This document shows, piece after piece, positions 25,754 to 34,150 of a stretch of DNA of 64,000 bases; within the stretch, counting starts at the first letter, position 1; each line of letters opens with the position of its first letter. Source of the DNA: Pseudoduganella guangdongensis (lineage in GTDB: Bacteria; Pseudomonadota; Gammaproteobacteria; Burkholderiales; Burkholderiaceae_D). The notes under the pieces were generated by a model, which saw only the letters and a program-made list of their open reading frames with translations, had not been told where the DNA came from and did no database searches. A program made the position numbers and the translations under genes. The DNA lies in the NCBI RefSeq assembly GCF_009857475.1, contig NZ_WWCJ01000022.1, positions 27,272-91,271 on the forward strand. Reading direction: 5' to 3'.

Positions 25754-27274
25754 GTGCAATTGCCTCGTCAGGCACGCGGCGCGCTCTACTATATCTTTGC
25801 GCTCCTGCTGTCCTTCGCCCTCGTACGCGCCTTTGGCTACCATGCCAAGGCAAACAACATCTTTAACGTCCTCGGCCTGCTGCTGATCTTATTGGGCAGC
25901 GGCGTCAGCGCCTTGCATGCACTGGCAGGTGCTTTGCTGCTGCTGGCGGCCGCCTACATGCCGTTTGGCGTGGTCTATGGCAAGCCAGACTTCTTAGTTA
26001 TTTCCTCACTGTTGCAAACCAACCGCAGCGAATCGATTGAGTTCATTGGTCAGCTGCCATTGCCGAGCTTCCTGTGGGCGGCGGGCTTTGGGGCTGCGGG
26101 CTGGTTCTTCGTGTTTCGTTTCAACCGGACCAAACGCAGGAAACAGCTGCTGCTGGTTGGTGCGGCCTGCCTCATGCTGTCGCTGATCGCTTACAGCAAG
26201 CAACTGCGCAGCGTCGAAGGACAAAAGGAAATCCTGGCGCTGGACCTGCCACGCAGTGTGGCCCAGGCTGTCCAGCAGTACAGTCAGGAGCAACGCGCCT
26301 TTGGCGCCAACGACGCGGCGCAACAGTGGCAAGTCCAGGACGTCGACAGCAAATACCGCAACTATGTGATCGTGCTGGGCGAAAGTGTGCGGCGCGACTA
26401 TATGTCGGCCTATGGTTATGAACAGAAAACCACCCCTTTCGCCGACCAGGCCAATGGCGTCTTTATCGATGGCTACGTCGCCCCCGCGCCCAACACCTTC
26501 ACCGCCGTCCCGCGCACCCTGGCCGAAGTCCGCGGCGACCAGGTCGCCTACGGCCGCAACTTGCTGGCACTGGCGCGCCAGGCTGGCTTCCACACCTACT
26601 GGCTATCGAACCAAGGCTACGTCGGAGAGTTTGATAGCCCATCGTCCCGCCTGGCGTCCAGCGCCGATGTCGTCCACTTCACCAAGCTCGGTTCCAGCTT
26701 GACCAACCAGGTCGACGACGCCATCCTTCTGGACAAGCTGGCAGACGGCCTGCAGGACAATACCAGTGGCAAGCGTCTGGTGGTCATGCACTTAATGGGT
26801 TCCCACCCCGCCTTCTGCGACCGCGTGAAAGGCGAAGAACAGCACTTCACCGCATCCAGCGCCGCGATGCGCTGCTACCTGGGATCGATCAAGCGCACCG
26901 ACAGCCTGCTAGCCAGCATCCACGGCGCCCTGCGCGCCAGCGGACAACCCTTCTCCCTGATCTACCTGGGCGACCATGGCCTGCACCACCGCGACAAAGG
27001 CACGCCCGCCATGACGCTGGCGCACGGCAACCACACCAAGCAAAACTACGCGGTACCGTTCTACATCCTCTCCAGCGACGCCACCAGCCGCAGCCACCTG
27101 AAGAAGGAAATGAGTGGGAGCAATTTCCTGAAAGGCGCCGCCAATTGGATGGGTATCCAGGCCACCGGCCTGCCGCGCTACGAATTTCAGGCGCCCACTC
27201 CCGACGCCGGGATCCAGGTCTTCATCGGCGACGGCTACAAAGACTACAGCAGCCTGCTTGACGACCCTGCTTAA
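25754..27274 (+). CDS. Phosphoethanolamine transferase (EptA/sulfatase family)
   Basis: This inner-membrane enzyme of 506 residues has about four to five N-terminal membrane helices and a periplasmic alkaline-phosphatase-like domain (from about residue 195). Metal and nucleophile elements are visible: VLGESVRRDYMSAYGY, the Thr nucleophile in NTFTAVPRTL, HLMGSHPAF and GDHGLHH. The family transfers phosphoethanolamine from lipids to lipid A or LPS core. Compared with classic EptA the Cys after the nucleophile is replaced (AVPRT), so a different acceptor is possible. The start is GTG at 25754 with a weak ribosome-binding site. Confidence 0.8.
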   Translation: MQLPRQARGALYYIFALLLSFALVRAFGYHAKANNIFNVLGLLLILLGSGVSALHALAGALLLLAAAYMPFGVVYGKPDFLVISSLLQTNRSESIEFIGQLPLPSFLWAAGFGAAGWFFVFRFNRTKRRKQLLLVGAACLMLSLIAYSKQLRSVEGQKEILALDLPRSVAQAVQQYSQEQRAFGANDAAQQWQVQDVDSKYRNYVIVLGESVRRDYMSAYGYEQKTTPFADQANGVFIDGYVAPAPNTFTAVPRTLAEVRGDQVAYGRNLLALARQAGFHTYWLSNQGYVGEFDSPSSRLASSADVVHFTKLGSSLTNQVDDAILLDKLADGLQDNTSGKRLVVMHLMGSHPAFCDRVKGEEQHFTASSAAMRCYLGSIKRTDSLLASIHGALRASGQPFSLIYLGDHGLHHRDKGTPAMTLAHGNHTKQNYAVPFYILSSDATSRSHLKKEMSGSNFLKGAANWMGIQATGLPRYEFQAPTPDAGIQVFIGDGYKDYSSLLDDPA

Positions 27275-27279
27275 AAAAA

Positions 27280-27362
27280 TCGGGGTCAGAAAAAAATGGG
27301 GACGTACCCTATTTTCCGCGTTGCGGAAAATAGGGTACGTCCCCATTTTTTTCTGACCCCGA
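27280..27362. repeat. Perfect 40-bp-arm composite hairpin (two repeat families nested)
   Basis: Arms 27280-27319 and 27323-27362 are perfect inverted repeats with a GTT loop. The outer part TCGGGGTCAG belongs to one family and the inner TGGGGACGTACCCT to the other. It sits 6 nt after one stop codon and 6 nt before the opposing scoB stop, so it could terminate both convergent genes. Confidence 0.9.
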
Positions 27363-27368
27363 ATTTGC

Positions 27369-28010
27369 TTAGAAACTGAGCTCGACGCCGGAGGCGGCGC
27401 TGATCTCTTCGCGGGTGACGCCGGGCGCCAGTTCGGTGACTTTGATGCCGGTGGCGGTAACTTCCATCACGCCCAGGTCGGTGATGATCATGTCCACCAC
27501 GCCAACGCCGGTCAGCGGCAGATCGCATTGCTTCAGCAGCTTGTGCGAGGTCGTGCCGTCTTTGGCGGTGGCGACGTGTTCCATCAGCACCACGACCTTC
27601 TTCACGCCGGCCACCAGGTCCATGGCGCCGCCCATGCCTTTGACCATTTTGCCCGGGATCATCCAGTTAGCCAGGTCGCCTTTCTCGGAGACCTGCATCG
27701 CGCCCAGGATGGCCAGGTTGATCTTGCCGCCACGAATCATGGCGAACGAGTCGGCCGAGCTGAAGTAGGCGGCGCCTGGCAAGGCGGTCACGGTCTGTTT
27801 GCCGGCGTTGATCAGGTCAGCGTCCACTTCCGCTTCGGTCGGGAAGGGGCCGATGCCGAGCAGGCCGTTTTCCGATTGCAGGAATACCTCAATATCCTGC
27901 GGCACATAGTTGGCCACCAGGGTCGGCAGGCCGATGCCCAGGTTTACGTAGAAGCCGTCTTGCAGCTCTTTTGCCGCGCGCGCGGCCATTTCATCACGGG
28001 TCCATGCCAT
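27369..28010 (-). CDS. scoB: 3-oxoacid CoA-transferase subunit B
   Basis: This 213-residue subunit carries the catalytic Glu of class I CoA-transferases in the SENG motif (FLQSENGLLGIGP). Further family segments are GIGLPTLVANY and GGKINLAILGAMQV. With subunit A it moves CoA from succinyl-CoA to acetoacetate, so acetoacetate made by BdhA can enter thiolysis. It lies 12 nt downstream of scoA. A composite hairpin separates it from the convergent phosphoethanolamine transferase. Confidence 0.93.
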   Translation of the reverse strand: MAWTRDEMAARAAKELQDGFYVNLGIGLPTLVANYVPQDIEVFLQSENGLLGIGPFPTEAEVDADLINAGKQTVTALPGAAYFSSADSFAMIRGGKINLAILGAMQVSEKGDLANWMIPGKMVKGMGGAMDLVAGVKKVVVLMEHVATAKDGTTSHKLLKQCDLPLTGVGVVDMIITDLGVMEVTATGIKVTELAPGVTREEISAASGVELSF

Positions 28011-28022
28011 GTTCTTGTCTCC

Positions 28023-28721
28023 TTAGTTGGCACGCACGGTGCGCTGTTCGATGCGTTTTTCCGGGGTGGCGTTGAGCACGATGCGGTTCACGTAGATACC
28101 CGGCAGGTGCACGGCGTCCGGATCGATGGCGCCCACCTCCACGATTTCTTCCACTTCCACCACGCAGATCTTGCCGGCGGCGGCCACGTTGGGGTTGAAG
28201 TTGCGCGAGGTTTTGCGGAACACCAGGTTGCCCGATTTGTCGGCTTTCCAGGCTTTCACCAGCGACACGTCGGCCACCAGGGAGCGTTCCATCACGTACT
28301 GCTCGCCGTCGAATTCACGGATTTCCTTGCCGTCGGCGACGATGGTGCCGACGCCGGTCTTGGTGAAGAAGGCCGGGATGCCGGCGCCGCCGGCGCGCAG
28401 CTTTTCAGCCAGGGTGCCTTGCGGGGTGAATTCCAGCTCCAGCTCGCCGGCCAGGAACTGGCGCGCGAACTCCTTGTTCTCGCCCACGTAGGAGGAAATC
28501 ATTTTCTTGATCTGGCGGGTTTCCAGCAGCTGGCCCAGGCCGAAGCCGTCCACGCCGGCGTTATTGGAAATGGCGGTCAGGCCGGTGGCGCCGCTGTCGC
28601 GCAGGGCGGCGATCAGCGCTTCCGGGATGCCGCACAGGCCGAAACCGCCCACCGCAATGGTTTGGCCGTCGGCCACGATGCCGGCCAGGGCGGCCTTGGC
28701 ATCCGGGTAAATTTTATTCAT
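28023..28721 (-). CDS. scoA: 3-oxoacid CoA-transferase subunit A
   Basis: This 232-residue subunit A begins MNKIYPDAKAALAGIV and contains GGFGLCGIPEALI, the glycine-rich CoA-binding motif of the family. It pairs with the downstream subunit B. AtoD/PcaI relatives have the same fold, but the succinyl-CoA:3-ketoacid type fits best with the nearby 3-hydroxybutyrate dehydrogenase. It is divergent from a PAS-LuxR regulator 91 bp away that could control it. Confidence 0.92.
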   Translation of the reverse strand: MNKIYPDAKAALAGIVADGQTIAVGGFGLCGIPEALIAALRDSGATGLTAISNNAGVDGFGLGQLLETRQIKKMISSYVGENKEFARQFLAGELELEFTPQGTLAEKLRAGGAGIPAFFTKTGVGTIVADGKEIREFDGEQYVMERSLVADVSLVKAWKADKSGNLVFRKTSRNFNPNVAAAGKICVVEVEEIVEVGAIDPDAVHLPGIYVNRIVLNATPEKRIEQRTVRAN

Positions 28722-28812
28722 TTTGTCTCCTCGCTCAAATTGCTCAAAAGGCCAGATGGGGTTTGAGGATAGAATACGACCGCCTAAACATCAATACCGT
28801 AGAACTACCGCA

Positions 28813-29358
28813 ATGCCTATCAACTACGAATCCATCTTCCAGTTCGCCCCGGTAGGCATGTGCGTGTCCGATAACCGCGTGATCCAGGCCAGCAACGACG
28901 CGTTGGCCGCCATGTTCGGCTACGGCCAGGGCGCGCTGGACGGGCAATCGTTCCAGCTGCTGTACCCGACCCAGGATGAATACCTGCGCACGGGCGACCG
29001 CATCATCCCCATCATGAACGCCAAGGGCCGCTATTCGGACGAGCGCATCATGCGCCGCGCGAGCGGCGAGCTGTTCTGGTGCCACGTGACCGGGCGCGCG
29101 CTCGACCCTGCCCAGCCGTTGGGCGCCGGCATCTGGACGTTTGAGGATTTGTCGGAGCAGCGGCCGGTCTCGGCCGCCCTCACCCCGCGCGAGCGCGAAA
29201 TCGCCGCCTTGCTGGTAGAAGGCAAGACCAGCAAATTGATTGCGCGCGATACGGGACTATCGCCGCGCACAGTGGAAATGCACCGCGCCAGCCTGATGCG
29301 CAAGTTCAACGCCGCGACGGCGACGGAACTGGTGCACAAGCTGGCCGGGGCGCGCTAA
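28813..29358 (+). CDS. PAS domain LuxR-family transcriptional regulator
   Basis: This 181-residue protein has an N-terminal PAS domain (about residues 5-115; APVGMCVSDNRVIQASNDALAAMFGY) directly followed by a LuxR helix-turn-helix (LTPREREIAALLVEGKTSKLIARDTGLSPRTVEMHRASLM). The ATG at 28813 gives a compact two-domain protein. It has no receiver domain, so it is not a standard response regulator. Small PAS-LuxR regulators next to polyhydroxybutyrate and ketone-body genes are common in Burkholderiales; the divergent scoAB operon is the likely target by position. Confidence 0.82.
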   Translation: MPINYESIFQFAPVGMCVSDNRVIQASNDALAAMFGYGQGALDGQSFQLLYPTQDEYLRTGDRIIPIMNAKGRYSDERIMRRASGELFWCHVTGRALDPAQPLGAGIWTFEDLSEQRPVSAALTPREREIAALLVEGKTSKLIARDTGLSPRTVEMHRASLMRKFNAATATELVHKLAGAR

Positions 29359-29364
29359 GGCATA

Positions 29365-30141
29365 TCAGCCCGCCAGCATGCCGTCGTCGGCGGCAATCAC
29401 GGCACCGTTGATGAAGTGGGCGTCGTCGCCCGCCAGCAGGAGCAGCAAGCCATCCAGGTCTTCCGGCTTGCCGGCGCGCTTGCGCGGCAGCATGTCGATC
29501 AGGCGTTTGCCCTGCTCGCTGGCGAAGTAGTCTTCGTTGATTTCCGTTTCAATATAGCCGGGGCAGATGGCGTTGGTGTTGATGCCGTACTTGCCCCACT
29601 CCACCGCCATGGCCTTGGTCATCTGCACCACGCCGGCCTTGCTCATGCAGTAGACGCCAATCTGCGGCAGCACGCGCATGCCCGCCACCGAGGCGATATT
29701 AATAATGCGGTGCTGTTTGCGCGGGTCGCCCTTGGCGCGCGCGATCATGCGCTTGGCGGTTTCCTGCGCCACGAAGAAGGCGCCGCGCAGGTTGCAATCC
29801 ATAACAAAATCATAATCATCCGGCGTAACGTCCAGCAAACGTTGCGTCATTGACACACCAGAATTGTTCACCAGGATGTCGATCGGCCCTGCCTCGGTCT
29901 CGGCATGGGCGATGGCCGATTTGATGCTGGCGTAGTCCGTCACATCCACCGAGACCACATGCGCTGCGCCGCCGTCGGCTTCGATTTCGGCCCGCAACTC
30001 CTTCAGGCGCTCGATCCGGCGCGACGCCAACACCACCTGGCAGCCCGCCTTGGCCAGCACTTTCGCAAAACGCGCACCCAGACCGCTGGAAGCGCCTGTG
30101 ATCAGGGCGATCTTGCCCTCAAAATTTACTTCGATCCCCAC
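29365..30141 (-). CDS. SDR family oxidoreductase
   Basis: This 258-residue short-chain dehydrogenase has TGASSGLGARFA for cofactor binding, NNSGVSMTQ and the catalytic YCMSKAG, preceded by a Ser in NIASVAGM. It resembles the FabG-like/3-hydroxyacyl dehydrogenases often beside ETF-QO in betaproteobacteria. The substrate cannot be assigned. It is convergent with the PAS-LuxR gene (6 nt between stops) and divergent from ETF-QO. Confidence 0.85.
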   Translation of the reverse strand: MGIEVNFEGKIALITGASSGLGARFAKVLAKAGCQVVLASRRIERLKELRAEIEADGGAAHVVSVDVTDYASIKSAIAHAETEAGPIDILVNNSGVSMTQRLLDVTPDDYDFVMDCNLRGAFFVAQETAKRMIARAKGDPRKQHRIINIASVAGMRVLPQIGVYCMSKAGVVQMTKAMAVEWGKYGINTNAICPGYIETEINEDYFASEQGKRLIDMLPRKRAGKPEDLDGLLLLLAGDDAHFINGAVIAADDGMLAG

Positions 30142-30312
30142 CGACTACTCCTCTTGATTCCGTTCCGCCATGATGACACAAAAAACTGCCTTATTAGATT
30201 GCCACGTCTAATAATAGCCCTCACAATGGCGCCACCGTTGCAATCCCAAGGAAAAAAGAGCACACTCGTTCTATTTCCCGCACCGAATTTTCACCATTCT
30301 TACAAAAACACT

Positions 30313-31968
30313 ATGAGCAACCTTGTAGAACAGTACGGCCCACGCGAGGCAATGGAGTACGACGTTGTGATCGTTGGCGGTGGCCCTGCTGGCCTGTCGG
30401 CAGCGATCAAGATCAAACAGATGAACGCGGACATTTCCGTGGTCGTGCTGGAAAAAGGCGGCGAGCTGGGCGCCCACATCCTGTCCGGCGCCGTAATGGA
30501 CCCGAAAGCGCTGACCGAGCTGATCCCGAACTGGAAAGAGCTGGGCGCGCCACTGAACACCGCCGTCACCGAAGACCGCGTGCTGTTCCTGACCGAATCC
30601 AAGGCTTACAAGACCCCGAATTTCATGCTGCCGAAGTGCTTCGAGAACCACGGCAACTATGTGATTTCGCTGGGCAACGTGGTGCGCTGGCTGGGCCAGC
30701 AGGCCGAAGCGCTGGGCGTGGAAATCTTCCCCGGCTTCACCGGCGCCGAAGTGCTGTACAACGATGATGGCTCCGTCAAAGGCGTGGCCACCGGTAATAT
30801 GGGCGTGAAGCGCGACGGCGAGCCAGGTCCCGACTTCCAGCTGGGCATGGAACTGCACGGCAAGTACACCCTGTTCGCCGAAGGCGCGCGCGGCCACCTG
30901 GGCAAGCAGCTCATGGCCAAGTACGACCTGAACAAGGGTAAAGACCCGCAATCCTACGGCATCGGTATTAAAGAGCTGTGGGAAATCGATCCGGCCAAGC
31001 ACCAGCCAGGCCTGGTGATCCACACCACCGGCTGGCCGCTCGATAGCAAGACCTACGGCGGCTCCTTCCTGTACCACCTGGAAAACAACCAGGTCATGAT
31101 CGGCTACGTGGTCGGCCTGGACTACGAGAACCCATACCTGTCGCCGTACGAAGAATTCCAGCGCTACAAGACCCACCCGGAAATCCGCACCTTCCTGGAA
31201 GGCGGCAAGCGCATTTCCTACGGCGCCCGCGCGATTACCGCCGGCGGCCTGCAATCGCTGCCGAAGCTGGTCTTCCCGGGCGGCGCCCTGATCGGCTGCG
31301 ACGCCGGTTTCCTGAACATGAGCCGCATCAAAGGTTCGCACGCCGCCATCAAGTCCGGCATGCTGGCCGCCGAGTCCGTGGTGGAAGCCCTGGGCGCCGG
31401 CCGTAGCGCCGACGAACTGGCAAGCTACCCGACCGCTTTCGAGCAATCCTGGCTGCACGAGGAACTGCACGTGGCGCGCAACGTCAAGCCATGGCTGAAA
31501 AAGGGCCTGTACCTGGGTTCCCTGATGACCGGCATCGACCAGATCGTGTTCCGCGGCAAAGCGCCATGGACCCTGCACCACTCGACTCCGGACCACGCCA
31601 GCCTGCGTCCGGCGTCCGAGTTCAGCCCGATTACCTATCCCAAGCCGGACGGCAAGCTGACCTTCGACCGCCTATCCTCGGTATTCATCTCCAATACCAA
31701 CCACGCCGAAGACCAGCCTATCCACCTGACGCTGAAAGACGCCTCGGTCCCGGTGGGCGTGAACCTGGCCAAATACGCCGGCCCGGAATCGCGCTACTGC
31801 CCGGCCGGTGTCTACGAATTCGTCAAAACCGACGAAGGCCAAGACCGCCTGCAGATCAACGCGCAAAATTGTGTGCATTGCAAGACTTGCGATATCAAGG
31901 ACCCGACCCAGAACATCGTCTGGATCACGCCGGAAGGTGGCGGCGGCCCGAACTATCCAAACATGTAA
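30313..31968 (+). CDS. Electron transfer flavoprotein-ubiquinone oxidoreductase
   Basis: This 551-residue membrane-associated ETF-QO passes electrons from ETF (acyl-CoA and amino acid dehydrogenases) to ubiquinone. The FAD-binding motif VVIVGGGPAGLSAAI is at about residue 17. The C-terminal [4Fe-4S] cluster ligands lie in RYCPAGVYEF and QNCVHCKTCDIKDPTQNI, and the product ends near GGGGPNYPNM, typical of the family. I chose the ATG at 30313. It is preceded by a divergent SDR and followed one base after its stop by a palindromic repeat. Confidence 0.95.
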   Translation: MSNLVEQYGPREAMEYDVVIVGGGPAGLSAAIKIKQMNADISVVVLEKGGELGAHILSGAVMDPKALTELIPNWKELGAPLNTAVTEDRVLFLTESKAYKTPNFMLPKCFENHGNYVISLGNVVRWLGQQAEALGVEIFPGFTGAEVLYNDDGSVKGVATGNMGVKRDGEPGPDFQLGMELHGKYTLFAEGARGHLGKQLMAKYDLNKGKDPQSYGIGIKELWEIDPAKHQPGLVIHTTGWPLDSKTYGGSFLYHLENNQVMIGYVVGLDYENPYLSPYEEFQRYKTHPEIRTFLEGGKRISYGARAITAGGLQSLPKLVFPGGALIGCDAGFLNMSRIKGSHAAIKSGMLAAESVVEALGAGRSADELASYPTAFEQSWLHEELHVARNVKPWLKKGLYLGSLMTGIDQIVFRGKAPWTLHHSTPDHASLRPASEFSPITYPKPDGKLTFDRLSSVFISNTNHAEDQPIHLTLKDASVPVGVNLAKYAGPESRYCPAGVYEFVKTDEGQDRLQINAQNCVHCKTCDIKDPTQNIVWITPEGGGGPNYPNM

Positions 31969-31969
31969 C

Positions 31970-32062
31970 AAAAAATGGGGACGTACCCCATTTGTTTGGC
32001 AACAAAGGCGGCCTTCGGGCCGGTTTTTGTTGCTGAATTAATAGGGTACGTCCCCATTTTTC
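31970..32062. repeat. Palindromic repeat, GGGGACGTACCC family, with internal terminator
   Basis: The arms AAAAAATGGGGACGTACCCC and GGGTACGTCCCCATTTTT enclose GGCAACAAAG, a GGCCTTCGGGCC tetraloop hairpin followed by GTTTTTG, and TTGTTGCTGAA. The internal hairpin can serve as an intrinsic terminator for ETF-QO. The same interior GCAACAA/TTGCTGAA words occur in the copy inside the chemoreceptor gene. Confidence 0.85.
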
Positions 32063-32193
32063 GGGGAATGCAAAAAAAATTCAAAAATTTCTCTAAGGAA
32101 TTTAATGCCGGGCTCGAAACGGTCGTCTTGTACTTCTGAGAGCGCAGAGAATCCAGCTGCTCTGATCTGAACCCACCCCAACAGGAGTTTTAA

Positions 32194-33075
32194 ATGCTGA
32201 GCCTTCACACCAACAATGCGGCGCTGTCCGCCCAGAACTCGATCTCCCGCACGCAGACCCATCTGTCGACGTCGATGACCCGCCTGAGCACTGGCTTCCG
32301 CATTAACTCGGCAATGGACGACGCAGCAGGCCTGCAGATCGCAACCCGTCTGAAAGTGCAAACCAGCGGCATGTCCGTTGCAATGCGCAACACCCAGAAC
32401 TCGATCTCCCTGATGCAAACCGCCGAGGGTTCGCTGGACGAAGTCACCTCCATCCTGAACCGCATGAAGGATCTGGCAACCCAGTCCGCTGACGGCTCTT
32501 CGACCGACGACGACCGCACCGCGATGCAGGCTGAGTACGACTCCCTGATCAGCGAACTGTCCAACATCACCACCAACACCAAGTTCGGCGGCACCGCGCT
32601 GCTGACCAACGGCACCGGTAAAATGGCTGCCACCATCGACTTCCAGATCGGTGCTGACGGCGCAGAAAAGCTGACCGCTGACTTCACCGCCGAACTGACC
32701 GCACTGCACACCGACATCGGCGCTGCCGCTGTGGGCTACGATGGCGCAACCGGCGTGGCCGTGGCCGCTCAGGGTACCGACGTGCTGACCGCTGGCGCTG
32801 CCAACGGCTCCATCAACCTGCTGACCACCGCGATCGACACCGTGTCGGCCCTGCGTTCGAAGCTGGGTGCCGTGTCCAACCGTCTGGACCACGTCTACAA
32901 CAACTTGTCGAACATTTCGACCAACACCAAGAACGCAACCGGCCGCATCATGGACACCGACTTCGCATCCGAGTCCGCATCCATGACCGCATCGCAGATG
33001 CTGCTGCAAGCTGGCACCGCAATGCTGAAGCAGTCCAACAGCCAGTCCTCCCTGGTCCTGTCCCTGCTGCAGTAA
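32194..33075 (+). CDS. Flagellin (short, LafA-like)
   Basis: This 293-residue flagellin forms the flagellar filament after export. It has conserved N-terminal D0/D1 helices (MLSLHTNNAALSAQNSIS; DDAAGLQIATRLK) and C-terminal ones (NRLDHVYNNLSNI; the end SQSSLVLSLLQ), with a very short variable middle of about 80 residues. The LSLHTN start resembles lateral-type flagellins. The ribosome-binding site AGGAG is strong and codon use is highly biased, as expected for an abundant protein. No hook, basal-body or chaperone genes are nearby except a FliK-like protein. A strong terminator follows. Confidence 0.95.
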   Translation: MLSLHTNNAALSAQNSISRTQTHLSTSMTRLSTGFRINSAMDDAAGLQIATRLKVQTSGMSVAMRNTQNSISLMQTAEGSLDEVTSILNRMKDLATQSADGSSTDDDRTAMQAEYDSLISELSNITTNTKFGGTALLTNGTGKMAATIDFQIGADGAEKLTADFTAELTALHTDIGAAAVGYDGATGVAVAAQGTDVLTAGAANGSINLLTTAIDTVSALRSKLGAVSNRLDHVYNNLSNISTNTKNATGRIMDTDFASESASMTASQMLLQAGTAMLKQSNSQSSLVLSLLQ

Positions 33076-33092
33076 TCGCATAGCACGCACTG

Positions 33093-33124
33093 AAAAGCCA
33101 ACCGCGCGCGGTTGGCTTTTTTTA
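33093..33124 (+). terminator. Strong intrinsic terminator after flagellin
   Basis: AAAGCCAACCGCG and CGCGGTTGGCTTT pair perfectly and are followed by a T-run to 33124, 18 nt after the flagellin stop. Confidence 0.9.
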
Positions 33125-33149
33125 CATCGCCGTATTACTATCAGTTTTT

Positions 33150-34106
33150 ATGGCAATCGACCGCATCACCCCGTCCAATCCGGCCCTGAGCATCCACGAC
33201 CGCCAAGTCCGGGAAAATCCCGGCCAGGTCCACGCCCAGCCGGTGCCACCTGTCGCCCGTCCACCCGGCGATGCGCCCGACTTCGCCCTGCAAAGTGGCT
33301 TGCCGGCAGCCGTTGGCGCCCTGATCGACGCCATGGAAGGCGCCCAGCGCGGTAGCGCCGCCGCCAAGGCCGCCGCAGCAGCCGGCGCCGCTGCCGGTGC
33401 GATGCTGGCGCACGAATCGCTGTCGATGCAGCCGAACCAGTTGTTCTCCCTGCGCCAGCTGGTCTGGCACACGCCCGATACCAATATGCTGGCCGCGTCC
33501 TGGCAAGTCATGGTGCGCACCTATAGCGAACAGCGCGGCGCGCTGATGCAGCAGCAGGAAGGCCGCCAGTTGCCCGCCAGCGTATTCATGGCCGACCCGC
33601 CGCCGCCCGTGCTGCGCGATAACCGCGCCTTCCACGGCATGCTGTCCGAACTTGATGCCTGGCGTTTCGCCGTCTATGCCTGGGGCGCGGAAAAGCTGAC
33701 CCTGCGTGTCGTGGCGCGCGACCCCGGGCAGGATGGCCCCGACCAGCGCCGCCGCCGGCCGCGCATCGCCGTGCGCCTGGAAATGACTCTGCCCGACCTG
33801 GGCAAGGTGGTGGTGCAGATGGAACCGGCTGAACTGGGCGTGGTGCTGGAAATCGGCGCGCCTGGCAACGAAGCGATGCAGCAAATGCGAGAACTGCTGC
33901 CGCAGATCGCCACCATCATCGGCCGTTGCGGCCTGCAGATCGTGCGCGCGCGCCTGATGCGCGAGCTGTCGCCGGTCAATCCCCTCGACAACGAACCCAC
34001 CCGCACCCAGATCGCCCTGCTCAGCACCGCCATCTTCAAGGCCATGGCGGAAGTGGCGGTCTTCCTGTCGCAGCCGCGCCTGCCGGAAGAGGCGCTTTCG
34101 GCCTAG
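33150..34106 (+). CDS. FliK C-terminal-like protein
   Basis: This 318-residue soluble protein has an Ala-rich middle (about residues 70-90) and a C-terminal region (about 205-270) resembling the hook-length control domain of FliK: LEMTLPDLGKVVVQMEPAELGVVLEI, then a helix and GLQIVRARL. The Pro/Gln-rich N-terminus also fits a FliK-type ruler, although the protein is short for a complete FliK. It stands directly after flagellin, beyond the terminator, and away from other flagellar genes. A true hook-length role is therefore uncertain; FliK-domain proteins of unknown role do occur. Confidence 0.55.
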   Translation: MAIDRITPSNPALSIHDRQVRENPGQVHAQPVPPVARPPGDAPDFALQSGLPAAVGALIDAMEGAQRGSAAAKAAAAAGAAAGAMLAHESLSMQPNQLFSLRQLVWHTPDTNMLAASWQVMVRTYSEQRGALMQQQEGRQLPASVFMADPPPPVLRDNRAFHGMLSELDAWRFAVYAWGAEKLTLRVVARDPGQDGPDQRRRRPRIAVRLEMTLPDLGKVVVQMEPAELGVVLEIGAPGNEAMQQMRELLPQIATIIGRCGLQIVRARLMRELSPVNPLDNEPTRTQIALLSTAIFKAMAEVAVFLSQPRLPEEALSA

Positions 34107-34150
34107 CTTGCCGGTCACAGCTTCCCGCGCGTATGCCAGATACGCAGCAA

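Noticed and set aside
32064..32193. Sigma-28 promoter for flagellin
   Set aside because: A GCCGGGCT word near 32108 resembles the -10 element, but no TAAA-type -35 element occurs at the required spacing.
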